In this document: piece after piece, positions 52,655 through 63,515 of the stretch
How positions within the stretch are numbered: position 1 is the stretch's first letter
Layout: each line of letters starts with the position of its first letter
Notes under the pieces: model-generated
Seen by the model: the letters and a program-made list of their open reading frames with translations, nothing else
The model's database searches: none
Told to the model about the DNA's origin: nothing
Program-made: the position numbers and the translations under genes
From: Cyanodermella asteris
Taxonomy: Eukaryota > Ascomycota > Lecanoromycetes > Ostropales > Stictidaceae
Assembly (NCBI GenBank): GCA_900618795.1
Contig: UYJD01000002.1
Span: forward strand, 425,150-489,149
Direction of reading: 5' to 3'
DNA: 64,000 nt

Positions 52655-54047
52655 TCAAATAGAAGCACAATTTATCTGTCCCAGGTCCGCTAGAGCCGCT
52701 TTCAGCTCCTTGACCGCCGTGTTCACATCTTCAAAGTTCAGTGCCGAAATTGCGAATCTGGCATGCTTCTGAGCTCTGGCAATCGCCTCATCGTTCACTT
52801 CTGCTGCTACAGGTACATACGGCTGAACTGGAGGAGCGGCCGGAGGTGGTGGCTGCGTAGGAGGTGGTCGGAATGCAGGAGATGGAGCCCCCGGTGGTTG
52901 AAAACTTGCGTGATTTGTGGGGGCACTGAAAGTAAGGCCGTGAGGATGCGGGGATAAAGCGGGAGAATGAGACGGCCCTGGCTGGTTCGAAGGGGGTCCC
53001 GGGAGACTTGGTGAACCGGAATAACCTGGAGCAGTAGAAGGTGGACCGGGCAGAGATGGCGACGCTGTATTATCCTCATCTGACACCTGTGGGAAGTATC
53101 CACCTCCTCCTGAGGCCGGTAATGGGGACATGTCTGGTTGCGATGGCTTTGAGTAGAAATCTTCGGCTCCGTTGTGATGTGGCATGGCCTGAGTGGCCCT
53201 TGATGAATTCTCGTTTGGGTACGGCGGTAGTGAAATGGGACCCTCTTGAGGTGATACTGGGGCTTGATCCACAAACTGCGGCAGACCATTGCTGTCGGTC
53301 CCGTGAAACGTTGTGTCTGCTCCGGATCCGAGCCCTGTCAATGCCTTAACTTCAGGGTCATTGGCATCCAATGCTGAGGGAGGTGCCTCCTCAGGCTCAA
53401 GGCTAGGATTCGAGGCGTTGGGATCTTCGCCAGCCTTGATGGCCTTCATGATTCGAAGGGCATGGAATTTGGCATATTTAATCTTGCCGATGATTTCGGG
53501 ATCAACGGGTTGCCAAACATTCAAGACATCGAGAAACGTCGATGCGGCCTGGAAAGTATCTGCTGTTGTTCTGGCGGTTGTTAGTTAGATCGGGGCGACA
53601 AGATCACTGTTGCACCTACTTTGAAACCTGGTTGGCTCTTATCGCATTGTCCGCTCGCAAAAAAGTGTCGGTGCCAAATTGTTCCATGTAGGCTTTCGCA
53701 GCCACTTCGTCGCGGATAGCGTCGTCTTCATCATGTTCCGTTTTCATCTGCACAGGTTAGGTATGCGTAGTTTGACCTCGATAGTTTCGTACCTGCTCAA
53801 CTTTGTCCATGAGCGACACGACGTAGTTTTGACATTGTTCATCGGCTTTGTGAAGGCCGGCCGAAAGAATCTTGTCCAAAACATAGTAATAACCTGGAAG
53901 CGTCAACCCTGTTTGATTTCAAGACTTGGGGGACACGCTTGTACACCAATACGCTGCTGCAGGCTTGACCTTCTCGACCTGCGCTGCTCGGATAACGAAT
54001 CGGGTTATGTCTGGCGTTTTGAGCGCAGTCGGGATGTTGGTTGCCAT
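52655..54047 (-). CDS. vta1: ESCRT regulator Vta1
   Basis: Activator of the Vps4 ATPase in multivesicular-body sorting. Exons 54047-53945, 53893-53793, 53747-53620 and 53570-52655 join in frame to 415 residues. Splicing restores family sequence: AAAYWCYYYVLDKILS across intron 1 and NQVSKTTADTF across intron 3. The N-terminal MIT-like domain covers about residues 1-165 (ALKTPDITRFVIRAAQVEK, then FQAASTFLDVLNVWQPVDPEIIGKIKYAKFHA-like, read over 125-165). A Pro/Ser/Gly-rich linker of ~190 residues has two PSLPGPPS units. The C-terminal Vps4-binding helices are at about 370-412 (IARAQKHARFAISALNFEDV). Introns are 51, 45 and 49 bp. Divergent from cka1. Confidence 0.93.
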
Positions 54048-54581
54048 ATTGAGCAGATGGCACTGCAATTGGCGCCAAGTACTTTTTTCTGGAAGTTGCG
54101 AACAAGGAAAGACTAAACGATGATGAGGAAAGCGAAGAAGAGGAGAGTTGGGAGAAGTGCAGACGCCTCCTGCTTTTGCCTTGTGATGTAGGCAACGATG
54201 TGTGTCGATTTTCAGACGCTTCGTCTTTTGTTGCTGGTTGATTGTACTGCTTGACTCTACTTATGTGTCTACTTGCTCTTCTTTCACAAACATGTGTTCT
54301 GACTTTGTCCTCCGAAGATGATTGTCAAGGCGCCGTGTAGTCTAGCTGGAGCGCAAGCTCGGGAGGCTTGATTGGCAGGCGCGGCGCAGGAGGCAGCCCG
54401 CTGCATCTCATTATCGATAGGCGCGCTTGAGCAAGCCGACTCGGTGATCCAGCGGAAGGCGCGCCCGGCCCCTCCACCACCTTCGCAAGGCATTTACATA
54501 AGAGTCTCTAAACACACACCTGCCAGGCGCACCGTCGCCGCTCGCTAAGCTTTTCCCATCCCCCAGCAGCATTAGCCCATC
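54048..54581. promoter_or_regulatory. Shared promoter region of vta1 and cka1
   Basis: These 534 bp separate divergent start codons. No single motif is clear. Confidence 0.45.
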
Positions 54582-55957
54582 ATGGCGCGGGTGTACGCCG
54601 ATGTCAACAACCAGATGCCAAGGAGCTACTGGGACTACGACAGCGTCAACATCACATGGGGCGTCCTGGAGAACTACGAGGTGGTGCGCAAAATCGGGCG
54701 CGGCAAGTACTCGGAAGTCTTTGAGGGCATCAACATCGTCAACTATCAGAAGTGCGTCATCAAGGTGCTCAAGCCGGTCAAGAAGAAGAAGATCAAGCGA
54801 GAGATCAAGATCTTGCAAAACTTGTCGGGTGGTCCCAACGTTGTCGCCCTCTTGGACGTCGTTCGCGACAGCCAGAGCAAGACGCCCTCCCTTGTCACCG
54901 AATATGTCAACAACACCGACTTCAGAAGCCTCTATCCCAAGTTCCAGGACTACGATGTACGCTACTACATTCACGAGCTCCTCAAAGCTCTCGACTACAG
55001 CCACAGCAAGGGCATCATGCACCGCGATGTCAAACCTCATAACGTTATGATCGACCATGAGAAGAAAAAGCTGCGTTTGATTGACTGGGGTCTGGCGGAA
55101 TTCTATCACCCGGGGACAGAATACAATGTGCGGGTAGGTCATTTTGATAACGCATAACATCTGCACTTGGGATGTTTCGAGCGGGTGGTGCTTCCCATCA
55201 ATCGAGTACGCGGCCGTTGTGTCAAGCGCGAGCAGTATTCTCGTCTGGGAAGCTCTGCCGGCTTCTATTGCCCATGTTGTACATGTGACTCAAATATGCT
55301 TTTTTTCGGTAGCTGGCTGTTTTTGAGTCAACCTCAGTCGCGTTTGCGTTGTTAAATGAGAACGATTGCTGACATCTCAGGTGGCATCGAGGTATTTCAA
55401 AGGACCGGAGCTTCTGGTTGACTACCAGGAATACGACTACTCGCTCGATATGTGGTCGCTGGGTGCAATGTTCGCCAGTATGATCTTCCGGAAAGAGCCT
55501 TTCTTCCACGGCAACAGCAACTCCGACCAGTTGGTCAAGATTGCGAAGGTTCTAGGGACTGACGCCTTGTTTGCGTATCTGGACAAGTAAGCGCATTCCT
55601 TGCTTGTGAGATCAAGAGTCTGACTGACTCGTTAGATACGACATTGAGTTGGACGCCCAGTACGATGACATTCTTGGCAGATTCCAGAAGAAGCCATGGC
55701 ACAGTAAGGATTGCCCTGGCTGTACAGAGCCCGGTAGACTGACGCAGATTAGGCTTCGTCAATACTGAGAACCAGAAGTTTGTTTCTAATGAAGCCATAG
55801 ACTTCTTGGACAACCTGCTCCGCTACGTGAGTTTAATGGCACGAGCGAAGCATTGCGGAAGGGCTAATGAGGACAGGATCATATGGAGCGACTCACGGCC
55901 AAGGAAGCGATGGCCCATCCATATTTCAAACCAGTGCGGGACAAGGAGGGCGTCTAG
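54582..55957 (+). CDS. cka1: Casein kinase 2 catalytic subunit alpha
   Basis: Constitutively active acidophilic Ser/Thr kinase. Five exons, 54582-55133, 55381-55586, 55636-55703, 55753-55826 and 55877-55957, give 326 residues in frame. The glycine loop reads [12 protein letters not shown]; the ATP Lys is in [13 protein letters not shown], which also carries the CK2 basic cluster. The catalytic loop is [14 protein letters not shown], and the DFG equivalent is DWG ([13 protein letters not shown]), characteristic of CK2. The activation segment reads [15 protein letters not shown] and the end [17 protein letters not shown]. Intron 1 is 247 bp, long for this window. Fungal CK2 alpha is usually about 330-340 residues, so length is normal. 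Confidence 0.97.
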
Positions 55958-56502
55958 GTTAACCCGAACATCCACATCCAGCAGGCAAACTCACTCATTG
56001 AGGATATATTCACAATGCCTTCGAGCATATCGCCAAACGGCACACATTCCACAGCTTCGCCGGATCTACTCGCGGGCGGCGCAACCCACACTCAATCGGC
56101 TCCAGAATAGGTCTGGGGTCAGCTTCCGATGTCAGCCGCCATGTTGGTGGCGTTAATTGTCATTTTGATGTCTACGGCTGTCGGGGTCAATAGATTGCCA
56201 GGGTTCGGCAGGAGGGGACGGCGACAGGCGTAAACAGTACGGCTACGGCATTGAGGAACATTGCTCGTCTGAGTGACATGGTATAGACATGGCGAGCGAT
56301 CATCAATATTCCGAGTCTCATGGTTACCAAAAGTCCCATCGCATATCCTATTTCCTCGGTCTCCACGCCATCGTGCTCGCTCCAATTATCGTTACGAGGT
56401 TCACTTCAGCCTCGGCGTAATGTACAAATTTCGCTCCACCGGATTCCAATTCAGTCAGTGCCAACCGGTCTTGTTTGTTTGTTCGTTACTGGGAGGAGGG
56501 CG
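55958..56502. other. Intergenic between convergent kinase genes
   Basis: About 545 bp between cka1 and the Env7-like gene. Nothing gene-like is seen. Confidence 0.5.
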
Positions 56503-57785
56503 TCATTCCTCCTCTGGCAGCTCATCCATTATCGTGTTGATCATGTCAATGAGTTCGTCCACATCCGGACGTTCGCTTGGTTCCACCCGTAGACACCGTC
56601 TGACGATCTCCTTGACACTTTCACTAATGCCGTCGGGAGACTCGTTGGCCTGACTAGCTTTTGCTTTCCCACCCTTCCCTTCTCCAGGGAATCTCCAGTC
56701 CCCGCCAAGCACACACATGCTCAGGCTTCCTCCAGTTTCGTCACTCCTGGCCTCGAAAGGACTTTTCCCGACCAGACACGCGTATAATGTGCATCCAACA
56801 CTCCATATATCCGGTTTGGTGTCAATCACAGTTTCTGTCTTCACGTCAAACAATTCCGGCGCCCTGTAAGGCATGGTACTGTGCTCCGCGGCCTGCTCCT
56901 GCACCGCAATCGCCAGGCTCCTCGAGTTGACCTCGACGGGTGACGGTGCCAGGGACCCCAGGTCCATGATAACTGGCGTCTCTCCATCGTCCGCAATCAT
57001 GACATTCCCAGGTTTTATGTCCCGATGCGCGTAAGCACGCACCTCCCCGGTCGAAACGCCCCTTTGCGATGCCGTGACCTCATCGTCCATGAGCGGCGCG
57101 CCCGCTTCGTCCTCCTCATCGTCCTGTAATGCATCGCTCGCCTTCCCCTTGCCCTTGGCTTTCGCTCTCGCATCTCGGTCCGCTGCGCCCGCTGTTTGCC
57201 TCACCTTCGCCGCCTCTGCCTTGCCTGCGCTGCCTTGTTGTACTCGATATTGATGCATCGCTTTCAATCCTCTCGCCATGCCGAGGAATAGCCTCATGAG
57301 TCGCTTCTCGGGGAACTTGGTGTGGTTGACGAGGTTGGCGTTGATGGCATCTTGCAGGTTCCCGCGCCTGTAGTACGGAAGAAGGATGTAGACAACTTTG
57401 GACCCCGGGTCGGAGCGGTCGCGGGCGTCGGCAACGGCGTAGTCGACGGCGTGGATTATGTGCTTGTTGGGGGAGAAGAGGGCGTATGCCTCGGCTTCCT
57501 TGAGGGCTTGGGCGACGGATTCTTGTCCAAAGGGACAGCGGATCTTTTTGAGAGCAAAGAGCTCGCTCGTTCGTGTGTCTTCGACGAGGTAGACATAGGA
57601 GAAGCCGCCCTTGGAACAGTCAGATTGGACGTGGAACGAACGAGGGAAGATGAATGCAAGCTCACCTCGCCTAATAATCGTAGGATCTTGAAGCTACGTT
57701 CGTTGACTTTGAGTTGCGGAGAGGATGGGAAGCAGAAGAGGCAGTTGGTAAGGCTGTACAGGAGGTCGATGGCAACTTGCGCCAT
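56503..57785 (-). CDS. env7: Env7/STK16-like protein kinase (NAK family)
   Basis: Vacuole-membrane kinase related to yeast Env7 and human STK16. Exons 57785-57666 and 57609-56503 (56-bp intron, GTGAGC...CAAG) give 408 residues. The N-terminus has CLFCFPSS, a Cys cluster where family members are acylated. The glycine region reads GEGGFSYVYLVED (across the splice) and the ATP Lys is in FALKKIRC. The catalytic loop is AYAHRDIKPGNVMI, and the metal motif is DLG in VIMDLGSLAPSP. The family-typical AIAVQEQAAEHSTMPYRAPELFDV follows, then DIWSVGCTLYACLVGKSPFE. A charged low-complexity insertion of ~65 residues (KAEAAKVRQ ... KGKGKASD) lies between helix E and the catalytic loop. Both catalytic Asp residues and the Lys are present, so activity is expected. 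Confidence 0.92.
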
Positions 57786-58306
57786 TGTAACGAGATAGAG
57801 ATGGAACTGGAATGAGGGGGCAATCGGTCGTAATGCGCTACAAGTGGCAAATGGTCATGTTACAGAGGGATAGTTCAGAATGTGCATTGCTGTCTTGTCG
57901 ATAGTTGAAGCTATCGCTGCGACGGCTGACGGCGCTGCGGTCGACCAGCATTGGCCCAGCAAGCGCCTGGTCCGTGCTGCAGATTCGGCCTAGCTGGCAA
58001 CCCACAGACACGACACAGTCGGCGGTCTATCCGTCAGTGACCGCCTGCAGTTCAAGTTCGACTTCGGAAGACACTAAAGGCCTATCGCTGAGCTGAACGA
58101 TCCTAAAGGTCGACTTTCACCGGAGAATTGAGTGGACAGAGCAACCAGCAAACGCGCTCGAAGCTCAGAGCGGTCGGCTAAAGCTCCCCTTCGAGCCTTG
58201 CGGACACGTCCACTGGATCCGCAATCAGCCTCGAGATATCAACACCCATCATCCGCAAATCGACCTCATCACCACACGTACGCTCGAGCGCTGCCATCGC
58301 AACACC
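57786..58306. promoter_or_regulatory. Shared promoter region of env7 and tvp23
   Basis: These 521 bp separate divergent start codons. No clear box or repeat is seen. Confidence 0.45.
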
Positions 58307-58993
58307 ATGTCCGAGCCAGCGATCTCGGGAGGCGATCTCAGCTGGCGGCTTTCCTCCCACCCTGTCACCCTCCTCACCTTCCTCTTCTTCCGTATCTGTA
58401 GGCAGATCCATGCGCAGATCCGCAAAGCTCGCAGCTAACGGTGCTACAGCCTCTTTACTCACATACCTTTTCGGAGGCCTCTTTGGAGGTGGCTTCGTCC
58501 TCATCTTCATCCTCACAATCCTGCTCCTGGCAGCCGACTTTTACTACTTGAAGAACATCGCAGGACGACGCCTGGTCGGGTTAAGATGGTGGAACGAGGT
58601 CGACGTCGCGACCGGGGATTCGAACATGGTGTTTGAGAGCGCGGACGGACGTGGCAATAGCGGTGGAAACAAGACCGACAACCGCTTCTTCTGGCTGGCG
58701 CTCTACGTGCAGCCGGCGCTGTGGATCGGGCTTGCCATACTTGCATTCATCCGACTGAAGCTCATCTGGTTGAGCATCGTTGGTATGTCGGACGGAGCTT
58801 TGGGACGGGGATGTCTGCTGACACGTGTACAGTTGTTGCACTCATTCTCACTATTACGAACACGCTGGCTTTCTCTCGATGCGACAAGTTCAGCCAGGCC
58901 AATGCGTTGGCTGGCAATGCACTCTACGGCAGCGGGTTAATGAGGAATGTTGCAGGTGGAATGTTTAGCCGGATGTTCAGCTTTGGAAGATGA
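58307..58993 (+). CDS. tvp23: Golgi membrane protein Tvp23
   Basis: Late-Golgi vesicle membrane protein of the TVP23/FAM18 family, involved in vesicle traffic. Exons 58307-58397, 58450-58782 and 58833-58993 give 194 residues. Intron 1 uses donor GTAGGC at 58398, so the junction reads [15 protein letters not shown]; the earlier GTATCT five bases upstream would break the family sequence. Four hydrophobic segments are seen: [55 protein letters not shown] and [14 protein letters not shown]. The diagnostic GLRWWNEVD follows TM2, and the C-terminus has [14 protein letters not shown]. Typical family length. Confidence 0.95.
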
Positions 58994-59591
58994 GGGTGGA
59001 CTGATGATAGCGCTGGCGCTGTTCAGGGATCGGAGTGATATTGACGAGAAAGTATGTTTGGCGCGGGATGCATTATGGGCTATGGTCTATCCGATGTCAG
59101 ACAAATTATCCTGCGATATCGAGTCAGGTGGCTTGCTTTGAGCCTCGAGCTCGCGGCTCGAATAAGTCGACGCGTATACGTTCTGAATCAAATTTATATC
59201 ATTCCCTACAAATAGGTTAGTCACCTTCACCTACAAAGGATTAGAACTGGCTTGTCCATAAACGACGACGAAGCAGCGCTGCATACTCCAGAATGCTACT
59301 TCATAAATATACAAAAGTCTTATCCAACTCATGCGAGAATGAATGTCGACGCGATTTCCCACAAAGTCACGTTCGAGTGGTGACTGCCAGGCAGAGAATG
59401 CGCCATGGTAACGCCAAGCAGATGTCACTAGCCTCGTTTCACTTTCCAGGGGTAACGCCGTCGATCATTGCCGTGGCTGATTTCCCGGGGCGCCCAAGCA
59501 GCCTTTCGTTTTATATCTTCGCAGTGAAGGCAACGTCCCCCAAGGGCGCATATAGCACATTCCTCGTTGTCTCGCGCAGACGACCTTCGCC
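58994..59591. other. Intergenic
   Basis: About 600 bp between tvp23 and the next plus-strand gene. No gene or motif is supported. Confidence 0.5.
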
Positions 59592-60377
59592 ATGTCGATT
59601 GCAGGCGACGCATCGGTCCGATCAGTGAGTCCCGCGCCGACGCCGACATTCGACCAAAACGGCCACGACCACGTGCTGCACACCGCCACCACCTCGATGA
59701 GTTCGCAGAGCCTGCAGAGCACGACGGGCAGCCCGGCCGGCCAGCTCGAGCCCTTTGACTGGAAGGACCTCGAGCGGCGGTTCGCGAATTGCATGAGCGA
59801 ATTCGAAAACGAAGAGGCCAAGGTCTACGACGAGTTTAATGACTGGTTGAGGGTGAGTGAACTGTTCCGCTGCAGGATCACGCGATCTGCGGCATTGTCT
59901 CAAAGTCGGGACGAAAAGGAGATTTGTCTTTCTGACTCGGGACCACGACAGCTCTTCCAAGCGTGGGCTTCGACCACGACCAGTCACGAGAACGAACGGG
60001 CGATGAAGCGATTGAGGACGCGCATGCAGTTTGTACAGGGCAGTGAAGCCAGACTGGAGGAGAAACGCGAGCACCGTAAGTCACCTACCTAGTGGACGCC
60101 TGCCCCGTGCTCGTGACTGTCGTTTTTCATCTGAGGTTTGCCGCTACAGGGATCCAAGGGTGGATCAGTAGTGGATCCACGACCCACCTGCAAGGCGACT
60201 ACAAGTCCATAAGGAGTGTACAAAACCATTGTCTCCAAAGGCCGGAACATGTTGCAGCCAGGCCGATCGACATCGGAGCCATCTTGTTAGATGAAGAGAT
60301 ATGCTGACAGTAGTACAGACCAGAAGGTGGTCGAGGCGTTTGAGAGCGCCTTGAAATTGATGGAAGCGCACTCATGA
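59592..60377 (+). CDS. Small coiled-coil protein, unknown function
   Basis: I do not recognise this gene by name. Exons 59592-59852, 59952-60075 and 60319-60377 give 147 residues. The introns are 99 bp (GTGAGT...ACAG) and 243 bp (GTAAGT...ACAG). The first ~50 residues are Ser/Thr-rich and disordered. The rest is one charged helix: FDWKDLERRFANCMSEFENEE, then ENERAMKRLRTRMQFVQGSE, then HHQKVVEAFESALKLMEAHS. The heptad pattern continues across both splices, which supports the exon model. It looks like a subunit or adaptor. No signal peptide, metal site or enzyme motif is seen. Confidence 0.78.
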
Positions 60378-61715
60378 TAATACTGGTTTCTTCTGACTGG
60401 GCGGATTTTCTGCGCGAATTATCTGCGCGTCTTCGAGACAGGAGTTTTGGCGCAGTCTTTGACGGCACTTTTGGGCCTGCGGGCTGGCCTGAAGTAATAA
60501 AGCGTACGCTGTTGAGGAGCGGATGGCAACAATGTTTTTTCAACCACCAAACATGACCCTTTGCTAGTATGCTGTAGCAAAATTTTTCGATCAATTGTCC
60601 GGAAGCATATTCCCGGATTGGCTGACAGTGACTACATGCTCAATTTCATTGCTACGAGTACGTACACAGGAATCTCCGAGAAGATTTTCCAACTGGAGTA
60701 TCGAATATGTGTGCATAAGCGTCTGCAAATAAAACACTTGGTACCGCAACCACAACTAGCTGATAGCATGACAAAGAGCTATTGTCGCAGAGCGTTCTGA
60801 TAGACCAGAACTGCAATACGTGTGACGTTTTGCCACCATAACCTGTGATGGACAAAATCTAGCCGTTGGATGCAGCGCTGGTCGAGTGATCAGCAGCGGT
60901 TATCGGAGGCCGGAAGGACGGATTGAAGAGCAGCACCATGGCACCACGCGGATCGACTGGCCAGAGCATGCAAAAGCACAGATGCGGCAGCCGTTAACAG
61001 CTGTCATGCTCCTCCTTGTGGCGTCACATCTGGTGGATGAAATTCGGCTCGGTGGGGCCCAACCCGAGCACAGGCTGCAGAGCAGAAAAGATGCTGCAGA
61101 GAGCCGCTCAACAAAGCGCCATCATGCTCATTGCAACGAAACGGCAAGACAAGACTATGGAGCAAGATGCGAGGACTGCTCCCTGGTCTGACATGTGGAT
61201 CCTCGGAGGTGCTGCATGGCAGCATCCCAAGCTTCCGTTCGCAGACATGAAGTGCGGTGCCGGCCAGTGCAGGCGCGGCGCTGGGAAGGTCCCAGGAGAC
61301 TCGCCAAGTGTTGCCACTCCTGGCCAGCGTTAGCGGCCGTTGCAGGGCGGGGAAGAGAGAGAATGGGCACTTCGACGCCCACTCCAACCAGGTCGAGAAC
61401 TCGGCAAAGGGCAGCCGACCAATCAGCGGGCGCTTATTCGGGTGGAGAAGAGGCAACCGTAGACGTCACGACGGCAGCGCTCTGATCAACGAGGCCCCGG
61501 CAGAGCCCTGAATGCCTGAACGCCTGCAGCTAACGCGAAGAAGCTCGTCAAGCACCGGCAGGTGCAATCGTACAGTAGAAGCGTAGAGGGGCAAAAAGAG
61601 GGGTCCTCCTCCAGGAAGCTTCTAGCGTGCTTGCATATATATCCCTCGCCATGCAATTCATTTTCCTCTCCTGTCTCGGTCCGTTATAAGTCTACTCTGG
61701 ACTACGCCTGATTAC
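60378..61715. other. Long upstream region of the catalase gene
   Basis: About 1.3 kb with no supported gene. Its right third carries candidate catalase promoter elements, listed separately. Frames around 61004-61511 on both strands look like chance in GC-rich sequence. Confidence 0.5.
61419..61642 (+). promoter_or_regulatory. Candidate catalase promoter elements
   Basis: A CCAAT box at 61419-61423 is followed after 12 bases by ATT, matching the recalled CBC/HapX pattern CSAAT-N12-RWT. Two AGGGG stress-response words lie at 61587-61591 and 61599-61603. An inverted GAA-GC-TTC heat-shock-like unit is at 61615-61622. TATATAT is at 61636-61642, 74 bases before the ATG. These are motif matches only; each is short and may be chance, but the cluster suits a stress-induced haem enzyme. 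Confidence 0.45.
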
Positions 61716-63515
61716 ATGTCCTCTCTTCCCACCCGCGTCGTTGAAACAGTCAATTCCGTTGTTGACAAGATTCAAGCCGCTGCTACCGATAAGATGGCCA
61801 CTCCCTCAGACGTTGCTTCTGCCAACAACCGGTCTTACGCCACCGACCGTGAGGCCAAGTCGCAGCAGACTGTCTACGCTGCCAGCAATGGCGCTCCGTA
61901 CCCTCACCCCTACGAGACACAGAGAGTTGGCGAGAATGGCCCTCTATTGCTTCAGGACTTCCACTTGATCGACCTTCTCTCCCACTTCGACCGTGAGCGT
62001 ATTCCCGAGCGTGTTGTCCACGCAAAGGGTGGCGGAGCTCACGGTGTCTTCACCTGTACCGACCCCATTTCTGAGCTTACCGTTGCCGACATCTTCAGCA
62101 CCAAGGGCAAGACTGCTCCTTTGGTCGTACGGTTCTCCACCGTCGGTGGCGAGAGCGGTTCCTCGGACTGTGCCCGTGACCCCCGTGGCTTCGCCGTCAA
62201 GATCAAGACCGAGGAGGGTAACTGGGACATTGTCGCCAACAACACACCGGTTTTCTTCTTGCGAGACCCTGCCAAGTTCCCTCACTTCATCCACACCCAG
62301 AAGCGCGACCCGGCCACCCACTTGACTGGCGCTGATGACTCGACCAACTTCTGGGACTACGCTTGCCACAACCCCGAATCCATTCATCAGTTTATGATCC
62401 TTTTCGGTGACCGTGGTATTCCCGATGGCTGGCGCCACATGCACGGCTACTATGGCCACACCATGAAGTTGGTCAACAAGGATGGCGACTGGGTCTACAT
62501 GCAGCTGCACATGAAGTCAAAGCAGGGCTGCAAGTTCCTGACCCAAGAGGAGTCCGCCACCAAATCTCCGGACTACGCTCAGAAGGATCTCTACGAGGCC
62601 ATCGAGCGTGGCGAGTTCCCATCGTGGTCTGTTGAGATTCAGACGATGACTCCTAAGCAGGCCGAGGACCTCTGGGAGAACCACAAGATCAACGTCAACG
62701 ATCTGACCCACGTCTGGCCGCACAGCATGTTCCCTCTTCGCAAGGTTGGCGAGTTCACACTTAACGCCAACGCGAAGAACTACTTCGCCGAGATGGAGCA
62801 GGTTGCGTTCAACCCCAGCAACCTGGTCCCTGGCATCGAGCCCTCCAGCGACCCCGTTCTGCAGTCCCGTCTCTTCTCGTACCCCGACACCCACCGCCAC
62901 CGTATCGGTGCCAACTACACCCAGCTGCCCGTCAACGCTCCTGTTACCAGCTACCACTTTGCCAATTTCCAGCGTGACGGACAGATGGCATTCTACAACC
63001 AGGGCTCTCGTCCGAACTATCTGTCCTCCATTGAGCCTATCAGCTTCCGCAAGCGCACTGTCAACCTAGACAAGGCTCACGGCCACTTCATCGGCAACAC
63101 CATCACTTTCATGTCTGAGATCCGTCCCGAGGACTTCAACGCCCCACGCGCATTGTGGGAGAAGGTCTGGGACGAGCCCGCTCGCCAACGTTTCATCCAC
63201 AACATTAGTGGTCACATGAGCACTTGCCGCTACAAGGAGATCATTGCTCGCGAGATCACAATCTTCAGAATGGTCAGCGAGGACATCGCCAGCCGCCTGG
63301 AGAAGGCCACCGGTGTCCAGGGCTACAAGGACATCTCCGGCATGAACTTTAACGGCACACACAATGGCATGGCTGCCGATCCGAAGAATCGCCCTGCCAA
63401 CTACACCACCGATGCCATTAGCTTCTCCGGTGGACACTCCAACGGCGCTCCCATCAGGGGCACTCACGTCAGCGGCGCTGCTGGTCAGCCTCCCGTCGTC
63501 CCCATCAAGGCGTAA
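61716..63515 (+). CDS. Monofunctional haem catalase
   Basis: Breaks down hydrogen peroxide. One exon gives 599 residues from ATG 61716; no intron is needed. The active-site region reads RIPERVVHAKGGGAHGVF with the essential His. The Asn pair region is IVANNTPVFFLRDP. The proximal haem ligand motif is RLFSYPDTHRHRIG with Tyr. NADPH-type region and the core end by about residue 510, followed by a Gly/Asn-rich tail ending PVVPIKA. It has no SKL-type peroxisomal signal and no signal peptide, so a cytosolic small-subunit form is likely. Codon use is strongly biased to C-ending codons (CTC, GCC, AAC), unlike neighbours, implying high expression. An alternative start at the in-frame ATG encoding MATPSD, about residue 27, is possible. 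Confidence 0.95.
   Translation: MSSLPTRVVETVNSVVDKIQAAATDKMATPSDVASANNRSYATDREAKSQQTVYAASNGAPYPHPYETQRVGENGPLLLQDFHLIDLLSHFDRERIPERVVHAKGGGAHGVFTCTDPISELTVADIFSTKGKTAPLVVRFSTVGGESGSSDCARDPRGFAVKIKTEEGNWDIVANNTPVFFLRDPAKFPHFIHTQKRDPATHLTGADDSTNFWDYACHNPESIHQFMILFGDRGIPDGWRHMHGYYGHTMKLVNKDGDWVYMQLHMKSKQGCKFLTQEESATKSPDYAQKDLYEAIERGEFPSWSVEIQTMTPKQAEDLWENHKINVNDLTHVWPHSMFPLRKVGEFTLNANAKNYFAEMEQVAFNPSNLVPGIEPSSDPVLQSRLFSYPDTHRHRIGANYTQLPVNAPVTSYHFANFQRDGQMAFYNQGSRPNYLSSIEPISFRKRTVNLDKAHGHFIGNTITFMSEIRPEDFNAPRALWEKVWDEPARQRFIHNISGHMSTCRYKEIIAREITIFRMVSEDIASRLEKATGVQGYKDISGMNFNGTHNGMAADPKNRPANYTTDAISFSGGHSNGAPIRGTHVSGAAGQPPVVPIKA

Noticed and set aside
61944-62957. Two long frames (188 and 146 codons) opposite the catalase gene
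   Set aside because: Antisense shadows caused by strong codon bias of the catalase.
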